Numbered from the stretch's first letter, positions 1 to 12,326 are shown. The stretch: DNA of 64,000 nucleotides from Prostheceraeus crozeri (GCA_907163375.1 CAJQUW010004409.1:159484-223483), one strand, 5' to 3'. Numbers and translations are program-made. Notes: generated by a model from the letters alone, not told the origin.

Positions 1-2415
1 AAACGACGTAGCATATATATTGGGACAGGAAATGACGAACAATTGAGTAGTACTTCAAACCTATGTCCGAAAATGGTAGTGTCGCTCACGCATATATTTC
101 TCAAGATATATCTAAATAGACAAGCGACCTTTCTAAATCAAAGTACATTTGAATGACAACTAACATAGCCGGGAAAGATCAAGTAAGAATAATCTTCACT
201 CGTGTTTTGTGTTCAGAGATATAGACCTTTGAATTCACAATTGTAGTGTCGCTCACAATTTGGAAATGGCCAGAAGTTTCCGAAAATCTATTATTAAGTG
301 AAAATAACACGAGGACTAATGCGAGAAACCTTGAAAGAAGAGAAGAATGCTTACAAAAAGTTTGAATCGATGCATAGATTCACTGAATTATTATATGCAC
401 TCATCATTAGAGTGGATGAGTTGACCGAAATGGCGGTAACTACTACACGTAAGTGGAGCAAAGCTTGACAACACTATGACTTTAAAATTTGCCGAAGTGA
501 AAGAGTGTGAAATAAACTGTACTGATATTAAGCATAAATTGCTGCACTCCCGAGTTTACTTAAGTGTTTCAGTTTACTACAAGGGCATGCCCGACAGTCT
601 AATTTAAGACGATGGCACATGCAGGAACTTAGTAAGTGGGCAAAAAGGAATTCCTAATGCCTTGCTGCGATATGAAAAATACGTGCGTTGCTTGGGGATT
701 GCTGTAAATTCCTTCAAAATAATTGGATTCGAAGAATACCAGTCCTTGCGCACTTGATTTCTCGATAGTGTTGGTCCGTCAGATTCTTTGTTTAGAAGCT
801 GACAGGCGTTAGAAATTGAGTTCACTTAGTCTCTTCGCAGAATTCATCTGTGAAAGGAACTATGACAGCAATGTGGTATGACTCCTCCCTTCTACGAAAC
901 GAGGACTATAAAAGAGTTGTCTAATTCTGTGGCTGTAATATAGCATTGTCATGTAAGATCACAGTTAAGTGGTCGCTTCTTCGTTACGCCTCAACAAAGA
1001 CATTACCGGAGCAGCTTCCTGTAATAGGCACTGCTGACTGTGGAGTTAGGAAGCAGATGATGAACCGCAATAATGTCGTAGGTCACAATCAGTATGAAAA
1101 CTGCCTGAAACGGCTTTTTAATCTTAAAAATTTAAGGGTAACTTAATAGAAAAGCACGATGATGCCACCGACTGCTTTTTCAACTCTGGCTCGAAATACC
1201 TTGTCAAGTTTCATACAAATTTATGATTCTGTGAAAGATGGCATCACCTTTCTCATGACGTTTTTCATGATAACAGAAATAGCTCAAATGTACATGGTGC
1301 TTCTGTTGCTCCTCTATCAGGCAATGTGGAACCGATCGAGTAGATGTTGCGTGTGCTTAGTCAGTTTCGCGAAGACGGATGTTGTATCACGACAATATTT
1401 GACAATTGCATTTGTACGACCTCAAATATTTTAGTACCGCATATTTTTGTCACCGCATCTGGGCTGAGCTGCATTTGGTCAAAATCAAAAACTTTCAAAA
1501 TCTATGTGATAGGACATTTAGTCTTTATACTCACCAAATCATCCATTTTGACCTTCACCGGCCATTTAACTTAAATCGCATGTCACTCAAGGGCCGCTCA
1601 AGGGATTGTCAAAGGAAAGTTGAAAGGGGACAACAAAGTATGCCAATTCCCTATGAAATGACCAGCAATTTCACCGTCGTGCGTAGATCACGAATCTACT
1701 GTGATTTTAAGTTTACAAATTAGTCACAAATTTATGTGGGCGCTTTGGAGCTTCATGAGGGCAAATTTGAGGATTTTCATGGCGGCATTTTTGAGAACGG
1801 GGAAGAGCTACCCCTTTATACCAATGTTTTTAGAATTTAACCATCTAAGTACCATGAAAAATTTAACGTTAATTACCGCTGGGATTGCTAGCGACCCCAA
1901 ATGTTTTGCTGCACAAGGATGCACGCCAAACGCACAACCTGACCGGAACTCATCACTGACAGTAGACACATTAATTATATAAGCATAAACTAATTAAATC
2001 TTGGAAAAATATGAATGTTGCATTTTTTGGATGACTATAAATGCACTCAATTCTTATGGAAATATGCACAATGATAGTAAGTAGTCCTACATCTAGCAAC
2101 AGCATGTCCTTGAGTGTGCCTGTACACTTGTAGGAATAAGTAATTCAATCCTCAAATATTCTTTTGTAGGTCACCTTACCACATGCATGGTATCTTTCAT
2201 TTGTCCTACTACCTAGGAAATGCATCACAGCGAGCTCCCTTTTTGTGAACGACTTGCAAACACGATCGCCTTCCTCATTTGTACATGTAAGAATGACCAA
2301 ATGTTCAGAGTCTCATTCGTTATGAAGCAGGAAAAGGAGGCAAAAGGAAAATCGCAGTCTTATTACAGTCCTGCTGTTTGTCGTACTAAATAAACAGATA
2401 AATGAATGCATCATG
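1..2415. other. Non-coding region, nothing recognised
   Basis: I see no gene, exon or transposon end here. All open frames are short (the longest about 105 codons) and none resembles a known family. A 14-base string, gtagtgtcgctcac, occurs twice near 67 and 244, which may be chance or the edge of an old repeat. Confidence 0.5.
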
Positions 2416-2779
2416 CAGGGTGTCCGCGCAAATTTGAATGAAAATTTCCAGGTATTTTCCACAATTTCCAGGGTAAAATTCATTTTCCAGGAAAATACAT
2501 CAAAAAGGGGGTCAAATTTGAACGAAAATTTCCAGACTTTCTGCAAGGGAATTTTGTTCAAATGCACGCGTCAAATTTAAAAATTTCCGGGAAAAATCTA
2601 CCCAAAGTTCTGTGGCTAAGGAGCTTACACACCATATAATTAATATGATTGACGAAATGAATTGAAAAGTGGCGTGAGATTGGTTAAATTTTTAAGGCGC
2701 AGGTGATTCTAAATAAAAAATACCAATATATGCATCAGACGTCTACAATATACATGTATATGAAATATAATCGATCGCA

Positions 2780-2929
2780 ACAAAATAGAAAAAGAGTATA
2801 ACAATATATAACAAAAAATGTAAGACTTAACAATGAAATGTAACATTAACGGAATATCTGTAAAGTCACATTCATTGTTAAGTCTTATATTTTTCGTAAT
2901 TAATTGTTATACTCTTTCTCTATTTTGTT
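2780..2929. repeat. Foldback (long hairpin) repeat
   Basis: Two imperfect arms of about 60 bp (about 2780-2842 and 2871-2929) are inverted copies separated by a loop of about 28 bases. The outer arm carries acaaaatagaaaaagagtat and the return arm its near complement. It lies inside the TIR element above and may be a small MITE nested within it. Confidence 0.7.
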
Positions 2930-3284
2930 CTCCTACTTGAACTGAAGCATTGCAGTGTGAATCCGTGGAAGGTGGAAGACCAAGAGCCAGAAAGAGGAAC
3001 ATAATGGTTGATGTGCTACATATGCATGAGAGTAATCACAATCAGTTTAAGAGAATGACACAGGGAAGAATTGACCGAGGAAAGCTCATTGGCGCACGAC
3101 GTGTCGGGAATAATATATCTACATATTGAAAACCTACTTGAAATGTGTTGGAAAATATTCGATATTAGCCTAGGATCAGTCGGAACAAGCCTGGTGCCTA
3201 AATAGTTTATATGTTCTGTACCATTCTGCGTCAGTAGATTCTGGCACACGGCAATCAAGTGTGTAATAGCATTAATCGTAGATA

Positions 3285-3575
3285 ACGGCTCCTAGTTCCC
3301 CATACCACACGACGTTAATGAGGGAGCCTACAACTCAGAGTCCACCATTACACACGACGTTCATGAGGGAGTTTACAGCTCATAGTTCGCCATTCCGTAC
3401 GTTAATAAAGGAGTTTACGGCTCCTAGTTCCCCATACCACACGACGTTAATGAGGGAATTTACAACTTTTAGTTCACCATACCGCGCAGCGTTTGTGAGG
3501 GAATTCACAGCTACTAATTCACCATACTGTACAACGACTAGGAGTTCGACAACAGTTCATAGTCAACCATACCAC
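3285..3575. repeat. 45-bp minisatellite, about six diverged units
   Basis: Units of about 45 bp follow the pattern cacacgacgttaatgaggga / tttacaactcatagttcacc. Because 45 is a multiple of three, an open frame runs through the array (3318-3635), giving a 15-residue periodic peptide with the core MREFTAxSSPYHTT. I treat that frame as a by-product of the repeat rather than a gene. Confidence 0.75.
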
Positions 3576-3914
3576 GCAGTTCAGTCTCATTCATGTTGTA
3601 TACGTTATGATAGGAGATTGCAGTCACTGAAATAGTCTAAAAGCAAAAAATTGTATGCGAATGAAGGCTATAATTGTAACAAATAAGTAGAGATATGAAG
3701 AATAAAATCTGGAAAAATAGAAAACACTTCAACCATGGAGTATGACTTCAACAACTTGCAATTAGTGTTTTAATTAGTCTCAATATTTCCAGGAGTTTTT
3801 CAGGATTTCCAGGTTTTCCAGGGTAAATTTTCATTTTCCTGGAGTATTCCAGGTTTTCCAGGATAAAATTCATTTTCCAGGTGTTTTCCAGGGGGCGCGG
3901 ACACCCTGATCATG

Positions 3915-5170
<1,256 letters not shown>

Positions 5171-5262
5171 TCATCACACTATGTTAACAATTATTTGAAA
5201 AATTGAGAGCACTAAAATTGATATGTTTAAAATGCAACAATTGTGCACACACATGCGCTTAC

Positions 5263-5394
5263 CACAAATTTTCAGAGGTGCTTCAAGTTCCAAAAGAATT
5301 GGCAGAGAAAGAAATATTTCCCGAGACCTCAAACAAAGTCCTCGGATTTCGTCCTCACTCATGTTGACTGTTTTGCCAGACCGACATCCTCTCA
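5263..5394 (-). CDS. PP1 catalytic subunit, upstream exon
   Basis: This is the exon before the one at 4921-5151. It encodes the stretch ending in [12 protein letters not shown], preceded by [15 protein letters not shown], which matches about residues 20-63 of PP1 catalytic subunits. It has an acceptor (ttgcag, AG at 5395-5396) and a donor (gtaagc, GT at 5261-5262); joining it to the next exon keeps frame and rebuilds the GDxHG metal motif across the junction. The intron is 111 bp. The N-terminal exon should lie at higher coordinates but I could not find it before the mobile elements begin. The lack of any frame defect argues for a functional gene. Confidence 0.92.
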
Positions 5395-5818
5395 CTGCAA
5401 TAAAGAAATTTAAGCATGACTACATAGCAGCTCGAAAAATTTCAAGCAGGTACATACAACCAAAATTAATCATGCTCTGCTACTTATTGATACGAGAAGA
5501 CAGTTCTTGCATAAAATACACCATTTTCTAACGTGTTTCTTAAAGATTACTTAGGCGTTAGCTTGACATGATCTGTTACTTAGGTGTTCACTGTTCATTC
5601 CACATGTAATCTGTAACGCTGGCGTGTGCGTCTGTTTAATAATCCACATGTTTGATTGTTTTTGTCTGTCTATATATCTATGTCCTTCGATATTCGTGGA
5701 TTGCTTGAATTAGTGATAAGTCACTAGTTCATCAACGGTCCCGATTTTACAGGAAGTACAACTGCAATTGTTGCTACTGTGGCAATATTATCTTCTAATT
5801 TTGCATTCCAGCAGTGAC
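5395..5818. other. Presumed PP1 intron or upstream DNA, no feature
   Basis: On the minus strand this lies upstream of the first visible PP1 exon. No further exon, promoter motif or repeat end is recognisable. Confidence 0.4.
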
Positions 5819-6101
5819 TAACCGGTGAAAGTATAATTCACATAATATATGCGGAGTTGGCTGATAGGATAGTTCAGTTAGCTAAGGGCCGCGCTTCAGT
5901 ACCCAAGTGATGAAAGTCAAGGGCTCGAGACTGTTCGCCTCGGGAGGCATTACCGCTTTCACTAGAGGCTGCTAGCCCTAACCTAGTGAGAATTGCGAGT
6001 GTGTGTGAAAGCTGCCCTATCCGTAGCTTTCGGTAGAAAATATAAAAGTTTACAAATATGCGATGTTAAGTTCCGATACGCATTTCATCGATCACCGGTT
6101 A
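5819..6101 (+). mobile_element. tRNA-headed SINE-like unit bounded by inverted repeats
   Basis: The unit contains an A-box-like string (TAGTTCAGTTAG, 5870-5881) followed about 40 bases later by a B-box-like string (GGCTCGAGAC, 5922-5931). This is the spacing of an internal RNA polymerase III promoter in a tRNA, so the head looks tRNA-derived. The body to about 6045 is GC-rich and unrelated to coding sequence. Unusually for a SINE, the unit is bounded by a perfect 10-bp inverted repeat, TAACCGGTGA (5819-5828) and TCACCGGTTA (6092-6101). It could be a SINE inside a MITE, or a MITE that captured a tRNA-like promoter. Confidence 0.55.
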
Positions 6102-7447
6102 ATATAATCATTGAGTATAAAAAGATGACTTCATAAAGAGAATAAAATTACTACTGCTAAGCGTCGACCAGAGTTTGGTCGAATTTTTGACTTTGTCTTA
6201 ATACGAACTCTGTCTCCTCCTGTTAAACGGGACACCTGTCGCCATGCCAAGTAGCGTCCTTGCGAACAGCAGGCGAAAACAGGATTGATGATGACGTCAC
6301 TACGGACAAACCAATCATACGCCGCTTGGTGCTGCAGAGAAGGTTACAGCAAGGCGTTGAATAGTGCCTTGAGACTGCACACGGAAGTAAAATTCATTTA
6401 CTCATTGTCCGTGAACATTCGACTACCACCAAGAGGCAGTGTTGCGCCCCTAATTGGAAGAATAAGAGAGATAATAATATCAATAATATATGCTTCTATA
6501 AATCTCCAATAGACAAGAAAATGCAGAAATTTTAAGAGTAATAAAATTGAAAGAGCGGTGTCAAAAAGCGAACAATGCACACTAAAGCCTGCTAGTTCCA
6601 GTACATATGACAAGTGAACGGAAACAGCAATTCCTACATGCAAAGCTGCAGCTTTCTGGCGAATGCCAGTAATGCTGCACATAAGGTACCGGTACCCTAA
6701 ATCATCCATTCTTTCGTTGTAGATGAGTGGTATAAGTGATGTATCTCACACAAATCAGGCCAGACACAGATTACAACTTTCTCGTATACTTCGAATTTAC
6801 ATTTCCGACTCTGCATGAGTCTCCAAAAATGCATGGAACATCGTGCAGCAAGCGTAATGTTACATAAATATGTTCCAAGTTTGGTCGTCTATACCTACTT
6901 GAAAATTGCAGAACAAATGTCTATTGCAATCGCAGAAAGTTCGCACCGTCATTTGGAGCAGCACCAGCACCTTTGTCAAGCAAAAGCACTCAAGACGCGG
7001 CCGGCTGGTCTGTTCCACAAGAGGCAATACGTGTGATAACCTTCAAACATTGCAAAACTTCACAGACAATGAGTCTAAGGACGTCTATACGACGCAAAAC
7101 CGTGACTGGAGATTCAAACGTTCTTACCAGTTACGAGATGCATGCAGACTATGGATATATAATTGAATGTGTTCACGCAAACGAACGCAAACAAATAATA
7201 TCACTTTCCGGAAATAGGAGACGACACGGAAAAAAGCAAGAAGTTGCAAACAATCCCAATTCATCATTGCATTTGCCTCTGCATGTTAAAAGAACTTTGA
7301 TGTGCGTTATATCATGCATTCAGAAATTAGAACTACATTTCTGCATGTTTTTGTAATATGAATGTGCAAATAACTATCTTCAAGACACAATAATACTGTA
7401 GTAGTATTGTTTTACTATGATAATATTGATTACGTGACACTTCAAGG
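6102..7447. other. Non-coding region before the Gypsy LTR
   Basis: Nothing here resembles a known gene or element. A 103-codon minus-strand frame (6398-6709) is rich in hydrophobic residues, lacks recognisable motifs and is probably chance. Confidence 0.4.
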
Positions 7448-8341
7448 AAACTATAATGTTAGTTTCGTTTTTAAATGGCATGAAAATGTGTACATTTAAA
7501 TGTATTACTTATGCTTATTGATGGTACTGGGAAACAACGAATTATATATAGTCATGATATATATAGGTGCCGAATAATAGAAGGCATGCAATATCCAAAT
7601 GATTGCCAATAACAAAATGAACGACGCTGTCGTTTAAATATGCTTTATAAGTCGATTTAATAAATTTGGTGAACTCTGTTCACGACTAGAACGAAACAAT
7701 CAGTAACAAAGTATACGGCAAAGTGGTATGTGACTTGTCCGGTGTGATTGTGTTATATGTTTATGTATAGAGAATAGTTACACATTTGTTTATTAAATAA
7801 ATTGTATAGTAAGTGTAGTGGCCGAGTAAACTTATAACTTCACGAGTTGGGTTTGCTCTGCTACATAAGTTAAATATAATAACAACAAACCTATAGCTCT
7901 CCGAGTTGGGTTTGCTATTTCACGTACATAGTATTAATAATAATAATAATAGACCTATAGCTCTTCGGAGTTGGGTTAGACTTAAAGTCATTCACGTGTT
8001 AATAATAACTAGCTTATAGCCTTCGATACGGTTGGTCTGGTAATTTGATATTGTCCTACCTATATCCCCTTGGGTTGGTTAAAATTAGTGCCGTGAATAA
8101 TACCTATAGGCCTTCTGGTTTGGGTATTGTTCTCAGAATAATAATAAATAATCTTAATAGTGAACTACTGCTGCTCCTGCTGCTCCTGCGACTGCTTCTA
8201 CGACAAGAGCTAAAGGATTGGAGACTGCTGAGGATTCAAAGGACACCACTGGCAGCAATCGGTAGGTTTATAACGTAACACTTACAGTACGCGCATCATA
8301 CCTATCCAACTAATTTACATCTACTAGCTCGCCCCGTTACA
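7448..8341 (+). repeat. Gypsy 5' LTR, 5'-truncated
   Basis: This matches the 3' LTR from its position 26569 onward and ends in the same CCCGTTACA terminus at 8341. The first ~190 bases of U3 present in the 3' LTR, starting TGTAATGTACGCGC, are missing, so the left flank and its target duplication are lost. It includes TATA-like sequence (atatatata near 7545-7565) and AATAAA-type signals (near 7668 and 7795). The two LTRs differ at scattered positions and in the number of short AAT and CTG-type repeats. Confidence 0.9.
7807..8180 (+). repeat. Degenerate ~45-60-bp repeats inside the LTR
   Basis: About six diverged units, each with a core resembling cctatagctcttcggagttg then ggttt, follow one another and are separated by AT-rich spacers with taataataata. 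The same array is present in the 3' LTR (about 26946-27280). Several cores can pair internally, for example the ctcttcggag part. It lies in the R-U5 part of the LTR, so it would be in the transcript leader. Confidence 0.65.
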
Positions 8342-8343
8342 CT

Positions 8344-8356
8344 TGGTGGCAGCGGT
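8344..8356 (+). promoter_or_regulatory. Primer binding site, tRNA-Leu type
   Basis: TGGTGGCAGCGGT starts two bases after the LTR end. It complements the 3' end of animal tRNA-Leu of the AAG/TAG group, which ends in ACCGCTGCCA plus CCA. It would prime minus-strand cDNA synthesis. Confidence 0.75.
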
Positions 8357-8387
8357 ATAGAACCGATCAATATTCCATTAGGCCCCT

Positions 8388-8630
8388 ATGTCGCACTATG
8401 GCTTTGGTTCGACGGAGTTTTCAGCTACACCATTCCGGGGTAGGAGTCAGCAGGAATCACGTGTCAAAACGGATGGTGAACCTGTTTTGAACGCTGATGA
8501 CCTTGATTTTTTTACTAGACGAGAAGCAGAAGGGAAAGGTATTGCAAACATGAACTTAACTTCTGACATAGTCCACGATCTGGCTAAGCTCCAGACAAAA
8601 ATCGATACCATTGAACACAAAAGCACCTCT
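8388..8630 (+). CDS. gag: Gypsy Gag, N-terminal part, interrupted
   Basis: This is the first ATG frame after the primer site. It encodes about 80 residues (start MSHYGFGSTEF, then a Q/R/E-rich segment) before running into the 3' end of the inserted LINE A; the apparent last residues, LLNFHP, are LINE sequence. The frame resumes at about 16.02 kb beyond the insertions. No motif is visible in this N-terminal part; assignment rests on position between the primer site and the Gag core. The insertion separates it from its own C-terminal part, so it cannot make full Gag. Confidence 0.75.
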
Positions 8631-8656
8631 TTATTTATTTTTTTACTGAATTTTCA

Positions 8657-8694
8657 CCCCTAGCACAGCTATGAGCCATGAACGAAGCTAGGGG
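8657..8694 (-). other. LINE A 3'-terminal stem-loop
   Basis: The arms CCCCTAGC (8657-8664) and GCTAGGGG (8687-8694) form a perfect 8-bp stem just before the poly-A tail of LINE A. The same stem-loop is kept in copy 2 at 18829-18866. In CR1/L2-type LINEs a 3' stem-loop is the template recognition site of the reverse transcriptase, and that role is inferred here. Confidence 0.7.
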
Positions 8695-8766
8695 TTACTC
8701 AATTAAAAGTAAAAATTGTATTATTTTAAATAAATAAAATAAAAAAAAACAGATCTTCTAATCTGA

Positions 8767-11661
8767 TTAAACTGTCCCCATCAGAAACATGTTCGCACGC
8801 CTCTTGAAAGTATCAAGATTGTATTGGTCAGGGAAAGTGGTCTGGGGAAGCTGATTCCAAAGCTGTGCCGTGCGAACAAAAAAGCTTTTCGAGCGACTCA
8901 CAGTACGTGCGCGTTCTAAGCTCACATTATAGCATGTGAGTGCATTAGCTCTGCGTGTGCTTCTGGAGAAGATCTTAGGTTTGGGTACGCACTCATTTAC
9001 TGCAGAGCTGCTTCTACCGAAATAGTACCTGTAGAAGAGACTGAGTGAAGCAACATCCCGTCTGACGGAGAGCGGCTGCAACTTGCTAGCAAGTTTTTCA
9101 CCCATGAGATTCTTGACACGTTTCTCAACCCGTTCAAGGAGGTTAAGATGCGTTTGTGGGGCGCCTGCCCACAGATGACAACAATACTCCATCAGAGGAC
9201 GAATAGTGGACTTGTAAAGATAGCAGACAGTCTGTGGTGGAAGATAGCTGCTGGCACGATAGAGACTACCAATGCGTTGAGCTGCCTGCTTGCTAATGGA
9301 TTGGATGTACGGTTTCCATGACAAGTCTTTCGTAACCGCCAATCCAAGGAAGGAGATGGAATCTTGTTCTCTGATCCTATTATCTGACATCTTAATGCTA
9401 TGATCATCATCTCCTTTAAGTCGTGAGTGCAGAATACTCTGAGTTTTTGAAGGATTGAAGGAAACAAGCCAATTGGCGCCCCATTCTGAGACCCTGCGTA
9501 AGTCTTCATTAAGAACGTCGCATAGCTGCTGACGTTGCTGAGTGTTCTTAGCGAGTCGCTCATTGGAATTGAAGAGTGTTGTGTCATCTGCATACATCAC
9601 CAATTTACTCACTAGACAGTCTGGGAGGTCGTTGATGTACAGCAGAAAAAGAGTGGGTCCCAAAATTGACCCTTGAGGAACTCCTGCATTGACAAACTTG
9701 GTGGAAGACTTTTGGCCATCTAAGACGACAGATATCTGCCGGTCAGTAAGAAAAGAAGCAAGAAGTTTGTGGAGTTGATTAGCAACTCCATAGGACTTGA
9801 GCTTCACAAGGAGTCCCTGATGCCAGACTTTATCGAATGCCTTGGAAATATCCAAGGCAACTGATCTCGTCTCACCTTGTCTGTCAAGGACACGACTCAC
9901 ATGTTCAGTGACATATGAAAGAAGATCTGCAGTTGATCGAGAGTGCCTGAAGCCATACTGTTCTTCTGATAGAAGGTTCTGAGTTTCAAGGAAGTTAACA
10001 ATGTGTTGGTTAATCACTGCTTCAAAAATCTTGCCAGCAATTGGAAGCAGGCTGATAGGACGGTAACTAGATGGAAGAGATGAGTCAGAACCTTTCTTTG
10101 GAACTGGAATCACGGAAGCTACTTTCCAACAAGAGGGAAACTCACCGGTGAATACACATGTACTGAACAGTTTAGATAAAAGTGGAGAAAGCTCAGGTGA
10201 GAGATGCTTGAAGACCGAAACCGGGATGCCATCTGGTCCACTAGACTTAGAGCTATCGAGACCGGCGATGATCTTTTTGACGTTTCGGACTGTGACTGAA
10301 GGAGGACTAACTGTCTCATCAGTGCGCGTGGGAATTGGAGGTGGAATTCTACCTCCATCGTCTAATGACGAATTCTTCGCAAACTCTTTGCAAAGAAGCT
10401 CGGCTTTGTCTGCTGAGGTTGTCGCCATAGAAGTACTGACTTCGGCATGACGGAGTGCTGGGATGGAGGATTTGTTCCTATTGGTGACACTGTTGTAAAT
10501 CCTCCAGAAGTCCTTAGAGCCAAGCTTTTGGGTAGCAATGGATTTCCGTACATACAAAGCGTAACGGCTTTTGGCCTGATGTATGGTTTCCTTGCAATAT
10601 CTACGTGCGGTTTTGTACAATTCAAGATTGCCAGCGCTACTGTCACGCTTATACTTATGGAAAAAGTGGTCACGCTGGCAAGTTGCAGCTGCACATTCTG
10701 GTGTAAACCAAGGTTGTGAGTGGGGCTTCATTTGGAAAGTACGGTGAGGAATGTAGGCCAACATCCCTATCTGAAGCCACTCTGTCAGTTCTTGCGCCGA
10801 CTTGTGGACGTTCTCGCTCAGAATCAAATTCTCAGCTTGAACTTGACTAAGAAAAGTGCGGAAGCCACACCAGTCTGCTTTGGAGAATTGATAAACTGTT
10901 CTATGGAAGGGTGCAGACGGTGTGGAGCAAACTTGTTTGCCAGAAACTGTGATAACACAGTGATCAGACGTGCCGAGGGGAGAAGTAACCTTGTGTGAAA
11001 AACAAGTTGGATTTGAGGTGAGAAACAGGTCAAGGAGATATCCAGTATCCCCAGCTCGGTCAGGCACTCTGGTAGGACAAGTGACAATTTGACTAAGGTT
11101 GTGAGAGACAGCGAAATCCTGGGCTGCCTGACCGGAGAGATCGGTGGTGCGTGAGTGCACAAGCCAGTCAACATTGTGCACGTTGAAGTCACCAAAATCG
11201 GCAACTTCAGCGCTGGGATACTCTTGTAGAAGAGAATCGATCTTGTCTGAAAGAACATTGAAAATATCCGCATTAGTTGATGGAGAGCGGTATAGGAAAA
11301 ATAGAAGAAGTGTGGTCTTCTGCAGCGGCGCAATGAAGGCAAGATACTCATGCCTTGGATCCTCTGAGCTACAAAGCCTTCTCAAGGGAAGGCTTGTCTT
11401 GGCATAGATTCCAAGACCATGACAAGGTGCTTTATCCATCCGGTGAAATATGTATCCATCAGGAGTAACGTCGCTTGATGACACACTGGGATCTAACCTG
11501 GTTTCCGACAGGGCTAGAAGATCTGGTGACTTACCTTGCAGGAAGATGTTGATGTCGTCGTAATTGGACCTCAGTCCTCTTACGTTGCTGAAGCTGATCC
11601 TGAGAGGGGTTTTGAGCTTGACGGCTTGACTACGTTTCTTGTGTGTCTTTCTCATTTTCAT
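8767..11661 (-). CDS. LINE A endonuclease-reverse transcriptase, intact
   Basis: A 964-residue uninterrupted ORF2-type protein that nicks target DNA and copies its own RNA there. The N-terminal ~240 residues are an APE-type endonuclease, with SFSNVRGL, the acidic SETRL, GDFNVHN and the terminal SDHC. The reverse transcriptase follows at about residues 450-730, with [35 protein letters not shown] and the catalytic YADD. The C-terminal part (about 760-960) is the thumb and connection region typical of CR1/Jockey-group LINEs. The ATG at 11659-11661 is preceded by A/T-rich leader. No RNase H domain is seen. The full open frame suggests recent activity; I could not identify a separate ORF1 with confidence. 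Confidence 0.93.
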   Translation of the reverse strand: MKMRKTHKKRSQAVKLKTPLRISFSNVRGLRSNYDDINIFLQGKSPDLLALSETRLDPSVSSSDVTPDGYIFHRMDKAPCHGLGIYAKTSLPLRRLCSSEDPRHEYLAFIAPLQKTTLLLFFLYRSPSTNADIFNVLSDKIDSLLQEYPSAEVADFGDFNVHNVDWLVHSRTTDLSGQAAQDFAVSHNLSQIVTCPTRVPDRAGDTGYLLDLFLTSNPTCFSHKVTSPLGTSDHCVITVSGKQVCSTPSAPFHRTVYQFSKADWCGFRTFLSQVQAENLILSENVHKSAQELTEWLQIGMLAYIPHRTFQMKPHSQPWFTPECAAATCQRDHFFHKYKRDSSAGNLELYKTARRYCKETIHQAKSRYALYVRKSIATQKLGSKDFWRIYNSVTNRNKSSIPALRHAEVSTSMATTSADKAELLCKEFAKNSSLDDGGRIPPPIPTRTDETVSPPSVTVRNVKKIIAGLDSSKSSGPDGIPVSVFKHLSPELSPLLSKLFSTCVFTGEFPSCWKVASVIPVPKKGSDSSLPSSYRPISLLPIAGKIFEAVINQHIVNFLETQNLLSEEQYGFRHSRSTADLLSYVTEHVSRVLDRQGETRSVALDISKAFDKVWHQGLLVKLKSYGVANQLHKLLASFLTDRQISVVLDGQKSSTKFVNAGVPQGSILGPTLFLLYINDLPDCLVSKLVMYADDTTLFNSNERLAKNTQQRQQLCDVLNEDLRRVSEWGANWLVSFNPSKTQSILHSRLKGDDDHSIKMSDNRIREQDSISFLGLAVTKDLSWKPYIQSISKQAAQRIGSLYRASSYLPPQTVCYLYKSTIRPLMEYCCHLWAGAPQTHLNLLERVEKRVKNLMGEKLASKLQPLSVRRDVASLSLFYRYYFGRSSSAVNECVPKPKIFSRSTRRANALTCYNVSLERARTVSRSKSFFVRTAQLWNQLPQTTFPDQYNLDTFKRRANMFLMGTV

Positions 11662-12235
11662 AATTTCTCATAGAATATCAATCAAATAAACGAAAATTAT
11701 ACTGTACAACAAAGTGATACAAGAAACTTTGGAAGGCATCAGAAAAACGTAAATAATAGCAACAAAGCTGCAATAAATAATACGCAAAAAAAGACACTTA
11801 TAGGCACAGTTCATGTCGCAAAAGCTTGAAGAAACCCAAATGAGAACCCCTTTGCCGTAACAATGGGTACAAGTCAGGTAGGCCACAGAGGAACCGGATA
11901 CAGCTACACGGGCTAAACCCCTCAGTAAAGCTACCCACGCATGTCCGTGGCAGTGGAACTGTACCGCCTTTTTTCGAGCAGTTGACCGGGCCTGCCTCCC
12001 AAAGCATTACCAGTGGGTTCGGGACCCTCGAACTACCTGACGCCCGTATGCCGTGAATACGTTGGATCTGTCACACCTTAACCTGCAACAAATGGGGAAG
12101 TGCAAAAGAGAGCAGTGGAAGGAAGTTCGATCACAAATGAGCCAAATAAGTGCCATGCCCAAAAACCTGATTCAACAACATGAAACATCTGATGACTGTT
12201 CATATCTTATATTTTGTTTGCAGAATCGGGAATAA
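11662..12235 (-). other. LINE A 5' region, possible ORF1 remnant
   Basis: On the minus strand this lies directly upstream of the LINE A ORF. A 69-codon frame (11798-12007), with cysteines and a basic start, could be the tail of an ORF1, but I recognise no domain. I take it as LINE A 5' sequence because it continues without a break into the ORF leader. Confidence 0.4.
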
Positions 12236-12273
12236 TAGCGTATGTCTCTCGCGCAGACTCGTCAACCGTGTGA

Positions 12274-12326
12274 TGGTCTAGCGGTACAGTGCCCAACTCA
12301 CCCGCGGAGGTTTGACTGTTCGATCC
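12274..12326 (+). promoter_or_regulatory. tRNA-like A box and B box before LINE B ORF
   Basis: TGGTCTAGCGG (12274-12284) fits the pol III A box and GTTCGATCC (12318-12326) fits the B box, at the spacing found in tRNA genes. Flanking bases do not pair into an acceptor stem, so it is not a functional tRNA gene. It may be the internal promoter of LINE B or an unrelated SINE fragment. Confidence 0.55.

Larger units (their letters stand above)
2416..3908. mobile_element. Non-autonomous DNA transposon with 13-bp TIRs
   Basis: Perfect 13-bp terminal inverted repeats, CAGGGTGTCCGCG at 2416-2428 and its complement at 3896-3908, are flanked by the direct repeat ATCATG (2410-2415 and 3909-3914), which I read as the target duplication. 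Both subterminal regions are filled with copies of TTTCCAGG or TTTTCCAGG, in opposite orientation at the two ends. No transposase is encoded; the interior holds a foldback repeat and a minisatellite. CAGGG-type termini recall hAT elements, but those normally make 8-bp duplications, so the superfamily is left open. Confidence 0.75.

Noticed and set aside
3285-3575. CRISPR array
   Set aside because: Repeats are diverged and contiguous with no unique spacers, and the DNA is animal nuclear.
8631-8663. LLNFHP tail on the Gag frame (also at 18810-18835 on piggyBac)
   Set aside because: The same residues occur at both sites because both frames read into the 3' end of LINE A.
9192-11407. Open frames on both strands within LINE A
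   Set aside because: They overlap the intact 964-residue frame and match nothing.
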